A stretch of DNA of 64,000 nt, from NCBI RefSeq assembly GCF_964355755.1, contig NC_092677.1, forward strand, positions 16,710,101-16,774,100. Direction: 5' to 3'. Both the position numbers and the translations under genes were made by a program. Shown piece by piece: positions 59,833 through 64,000 of the stretch. The notes under the pieces are model-generated. The model had not been told where the DNA came from. It searched no databases and worked only from the letters and a program-made list of their open reading frames with translations. Numbering within the stretch: position 1 is the first letter of the stretch; each line of letters opens with the position of its first letter. The DNA is from Antedon mediterranea. Its lineage: Eukaryota; Echinodermata; Crinoidea; Comatulida; Antedonidae.

Positions 59833-60290
59833 GTCTGGTCCTTCTTCAGGAGTGACGCCAAAGGTTGTTTGAGTGACGTAAGATGTTTGATGTTCTCGCC
59901 TGTGTCTCAGCAGGTTATTATAAAGTGTTGATGGTGGACATCTGTCTTCATGTTTTGATTTTGTTTTAAATGCTGGTGAACTTCATTATAATTATGTATA
60001 TTACATAATGCGTATGTAGAGTACTAGTATAGCGTATAACATCTGCTTAATGTTCTGATATTCGTGTTCCAAACATTTCATCCTGTTTCACCATACACAT
60101 GATCACAATCTGCACACTCTATCTGCTAAACACAACCACAGCAGACGCTTTCCTGTTCGATACTGCAGTATAACAATGTGGTCTGAAAGCTCATGTAATG
60201 TCATAGACCTTCTGTCCGATATTTCTTTCACCAACGAGAGAATGATTTGACCTTTCTTGAAGTTCAAATCTTTCAATATAGGTTGTCCAA
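59833..60290 (-). pseudogene. Possible Penelope-like element remnant (GIY-YIG end)
   Basis: The minus strand reads, in broken frames, LGQPILKDLNFKKGQ, then CADCDHVYGETG followed by a stop (60114-60078), and later NNLLRHRREHQTSYVTQTTF. C.DC..VYxGETG is the start of the GIY-YIG endonuclease domain of Penelope-like retroelements (here one residue shorter). No reverse transcriptase was found. It lies between the two P450 genes. Confidence 0.35.
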
Positions 60291-60814
60291 GAATGGTTGA
60301 TTGGTGTACATACCCTCATATAGGTGGATGTGATGCTGTACTTGATTGTAATGATTATTAGGACAATCAATCATTTTATTTCCCGCTCTTCTTTTTTTTA
60401 CATTAGCTTAAATACACATCATCTACTACATCATCAGCGTAGCGTTTGCACCAAATAGGCATTTTGTTATAGATAAATGTGCTGAACTTCCGTTGGCATA
60501 TTTGGTAATAGTACAATAAGCACTGATCAATACAAAAAGTTCCATGAAATCGCCTTATAATATAGACGACTCTATGTCGAACGACTTTAATTTGTGTTCT
60601 CTTAATGATGCTAAATTGAGCAATGTAAACACAATCCATCTATAAATCCACATTGTAATCATGCATTTTAACTTAATTAACGTATTCTTCTTTCTTCACG
60701 TTTATTTTTTAGTTGTACCTATAATTATTATAATTACATTACAAAAGTACTATTGTCTTATACATTTAATTTGTGCTATTCTTTGTGTTTCTATTTTTAC
60801 CATTATGAACATAA

Positions 60815-61556
60815 ACAAGGCCAACAGCCATTAAGTCGCGTGCTACAATGCATAGTGATACCGGACCGACAGACAAACAGACCGACAGACAGACAGACCG
60901 ACAGACAGACGGACCGACCGACATAGTGAACTATACTGACCGAAATTACTGAACATGTTTAAAAATGTTGAAATGTTTAAAAACATTTATATTTTTTTAA
61001 TTTACACGTGCGTAGCCTGTCACTTTTGACGTGCTCGTATAACGTAATTGAAAAGTAAGTCAAGAAAACAGAAATCGGGTAAAAAGAGTGCGCAATAACA
61101 TTTAACGCGCAGTGCGCGCGCAAAAATCTGCGCACTCATGGCAATTTTGTAAACGCTTAAAATTGCCTGAAACGTACTCTTATTTCATCGAAAATAAATT
61201 TTGAAAATTTTAAGCGCGCGTACGCATGCGTTACATGCTCTACGCACGTAATTGTATTGCCATATGATGATTTATGCCCTGAAATTTATGAGTACCAAAT
61301 TTTATTTAATTGTGATTCATGGTTGTTAAGATATGATTACAAACGTGATTTCGTTAAATCGTGCGTAGACCGCGTAATTTTTTATTGCGCACCGTGAAAA
61401 CATAACCACATCGATTCCTGGCCATAAGGAATATTCTGTGAAAAATTGACTTAGCTAGATTAAACTGATATCAAGATAAGGTCATAAAGCGATAAAACGC
61501 ATAGTGATACCGGACCGACAGACAGACAGACAGACCGACAGACAGACCGACAGACC

Positions 61557-61591
<35 letters not shown>

Positions 61592-61637
61592 CGACCGACC
61601 GACATAGTGAACTATAGAGTCGCTTCCACGCGACTAA
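60815..61637. mobile_element. CGAC-rich non-autonomous element, long copy
   Basis: Left end AACAAGGCCAACAGCCATTA then AGTCGCGTG; right end GAGTCGCTTCCACGCGACTA. GTCGCGTG/CACGCGAC gives short terminal inversion. Inside, GCATAGTGATACCGGACCGA and CCGACATAGTGAACTATA each occur twice (60849 and 61500; 60918 and 61600), separated by ~600 bp. CAGACAGACCGA microsatellite runs lie at 60874-60925 and 61512-61606. Non-coding; smaller relatives lie at 230, 43988 and 45461. Confidence 0.65.
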
Positions 61638-61854
61638 AAATATATCTCATTCAATTACATATCTTTACATTGTTGAAATATGTGTCACACCATTCAACCC
61701 ATTTACCATATCATTGATAATATACATAATGTGTTATCAACAGAAGATAAAGTAAGGTTGCATGAACTGTAAACCTTACTTTACTTGTGTATATTTGATA
61801 TATTGATAGGATTGATGACTAAAATTATGATATATATATTACTGAGAGGGATCT

Positions 61855-64000
61855 TCAGACACGCTCATTTCTGTCTACCAGGCGGAGATCCAGTGGCTGG
61901 TCCGGTACCAAAAGCGTTCTTGATGCAATCTTAATTTCTTTGTCAATTTCCAACCAGAAATTTCTTATAATCTACAAAAAGAGGAAATAGACATAAAAGT
62001 ATATTGGTTACAATTTCATCAATATATTTTCATTCAAAGTAGAAGTAGATATATACAAAAAAAGATAAGTAAAAGTATGCCCAAAATAGCGCGATCTCGA
62101 CGTATCTAGTCTAAAATGAATAAATAGATGTTATAAATTGTCTGTAGATATTAACCTACTGACAAAGATATATCGTACAGCTAGACTATTTCTAGACAAC
62201 CTGCGATAGTCAGTTAGACTCTATCTAGTGACAGCTGCAGAATCGGGTGATCGATAGAAGATTTACCATTACTAATAATGTGTGTATCTCTTGTTCAGCA
62301 AGCCGGCGACCTAATAATAAAAAAAGAAATAATTATCAGAACATATCCAATGGGGATTGTCACTTCTCTTATATCATCCACTTGAGGGGTAGGTGGATTT
62401 TCCGTACACCCCAAAACAGGTCGACGTTTTGTAAAATTAATAGCAAAATTACTTACCAATACAACTTCTAACACCAACACCAAATGGTAACATCAAGAAA
62501 TTGTTTAAACTTTCGCCTTTCACTCGATGAAGCCATCGTTCAGGTTTGAAGCTCAACGGGTCGTCAAAGTATTCTGGATTACGTGTTATTGAGTACGTAT
62601 CAAGGAGAACAAGTGTCTATAATCAAATAATAATTCATGTCAAATTTGTATTCCATATCATTTTGCTACAAGATATGGTTTAAAATTGTGCATTTCAATT
62701 GATAGTATTTAACCGTAAATTCAGAAATGATTTACAATGATTCAATAATGGTTTTCCATTTTATCCAGTTGATCAACCATTTTAGACACCCCTCCCGACG
62801 TTTTCGTAAATAACACACGTACCCCAGCTGGTATCCTGTACCCATTAATGTTTTTATCCTTTTGAATACGCCTTGATAGGCCTAGTCCTACTATTATTGG
62901 AAATAATCTGTAAATAAAAAATTAACAAGACAACATAAAAGACATTTGTTTGTATTATTTACTTTTGGTAAATATATAAAAAAAAATACATACAAAACTT
63001 AAGAGATGTATAGTGTCGTATGCAAGCTTTTAATTAATGTTTTATTCACATTCATATTATCTCATATTACATAAAATCGTATTATTTAACTTGTAAATGT
63101 CGTTACAGTTCATAAGTAACATTTTTACATATATGAATTCTGTATTACCTTTTTTCATTAATTTTCTTATATTTTGTTATACACTTGACAGGATCATCCT
63201 TATCATCTATCCCGTTTTAAAATAGTTCACACATTTTCATTTGTTTGTTTTTATTTTACAACCCGGATTATACAATATATTTATATACATGATAAAAAAA
63301 TTTTAATTACAGTTGTTGATCAGTCACCTAAACCAAAATTCAATATTGTTTTCCTTGCCATTTAACAAAATTTTTCACTTTGTTTTATTATACCCGTTGT
63401 AGTAATTTTTTTTTTAAGGATGAAACTGAAACTTGATCTATTAGTGGTAGTTAAGATACAACGCACCAACTGGGACAATATCAGGTACATTCATTTGTGA
63501 ATTCTCCTTTTTTTTTTTTTTTTACTGTTTTTCTCTTGGCAGATATGAATATCTTTTTGTAAAAAAATACGATAACAGTTGGTGACTTCAATAAAAAAAA
63601 CATTGACGAGAAAGACGAATAAATGATAACCTGTGTGTTTCTTGCATGACGGCTTTTAGATAGCTCATCTGGTTGTAGCGATCTTTTGTTGGTGTGATGC
63701 CTTCTGGAATAACTCGTGTTACTTCTTCGTATAAACGTTCCTGGCAATCTGGATTCTTTGCGAGGCAGTATAGCATCCATAACATAGAGTTCGATGTCTG
63801 TAATGAAACCTTTCAATAATGAATCTTTAATTTAGTTTAGTTTTGACCTACAATCATGATGATTATACTCTACTTGTTTAAGATTTACAAGATATACTTT
63901 TACCACTCACTGTGTCTACTGCCGCCGCTAGCATTTCGGTCATATTTCCGTAAATTTCTTCATCACTCAATTTTTCCTGTGCGACAAGGTAGGCCAAGTA
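61855..64000 (-). CDS. Mitochondrial-clan cytochrome P450, gene 2 (partial)
   Basis: A second P450 in tandem with gene 1; its 5' part lies beyond the window. Exons: 64000-63911 (partial), 63797-63631, 62907-62823, 62616-62457, 62310-62267, 61971-61855. Exon sizes of 167, 160 and 44 bases equal those of gene 1. Landmarks: I helix AAAVDT|TSNSMLW, K helix ETHR, PERW, haem loop FGVGVRSCIGRR, C terminus LDLRLVDRNERV. Several blocks are identical to gene 1 (CLAKNPDCQERLYEEVTRV), indicating recent duplication, while the exon after ETxR has diverged (LFPIIVGLGLSRR against LYPIQPLLSRN), a substrate-contact region. No disruption is seen in the visible part. Confidence 0.88.

Overview
This window looks like nuclear DNA of an invertebrate deuterostome, most likely an echinoderm. 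It is AT-rich and its genes have many short exons separated by GT-AG introns. The gene set fits that group: a DED/LRR innate-immune gene, a vertebrate-like acyloxyacyl hydrolase, a two-domain phosphoethanolamine methyltransferase and mitochondrial-clan P450s, together with Ty3, Penelope-like, Mutator-like, tyrosine-recombinase and palindromic MITE relics. Bacterial features (operons, Shine-Dalgarno sites, CRISPR) are absent. The taxon is inferred, not demonstrated.

Left part (1-7.3 kb, + strand). A five-exon gene (717-5200) encodes an 834-residue protein with two death-fold (DED-like) domains, a TRADD-N-like segment and five 59-residue leucine-rich repeat units. It resembles an NLR immune receptor but has no NACHT ATPase. 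All four introns are phase 1. Downstream DNA is non-coding and holds a perfect 36-bp inverted repeat.

Middle part (8-36.6 kb) is a repeat and transposon domain. Four copies (first and last partial) of a ~3.43-kb unit carry a broken multi-exon DUF4806-like gene. A decayed Ty3-type retrotransposon (10151-17915) lies between copies 1 and 2; it has a 3' LTR and lacks the 5' LTR. The array then passes through a scrambled junction into a second array of about five ~1.6-kb units with Gag-capsid-like fragments. The last of these runs into a tyrosine-recombinase fragment, and a decayed Mutator-like transposase follows.

Right part (37.6-64 kb) is gene-dense and entirely on the minus strand: a 12-exon phosphoethanolamine N-methyltransferase-like gene (450 aa), a 19-exon acyloxyacyl hydrolase gene AOAH (572 aa, all splice phases consistent), and two tandem mitochondrial-clan cytochrome P450 genes. 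The second P450 runs off the window edge. Introns and spacers carry several non-autonomous DNA elements, including a fold-back family found three times and a CGAC-rich family found four times.

Functionally, the DED/LRR protein (probable microbial sensing or death signalling) and AOAH (lipopolysaccharide inactivation) are both innate-immune. The methyltransferase (phosphocholine synthesis) and P450s (sterol or xenobiotic oxidation) are metabolic. Nothing in the sequence shows that these genes are co-regulated. All exon models are manual, built from reading frame, splice consensus and family resemblance; no database search was run.
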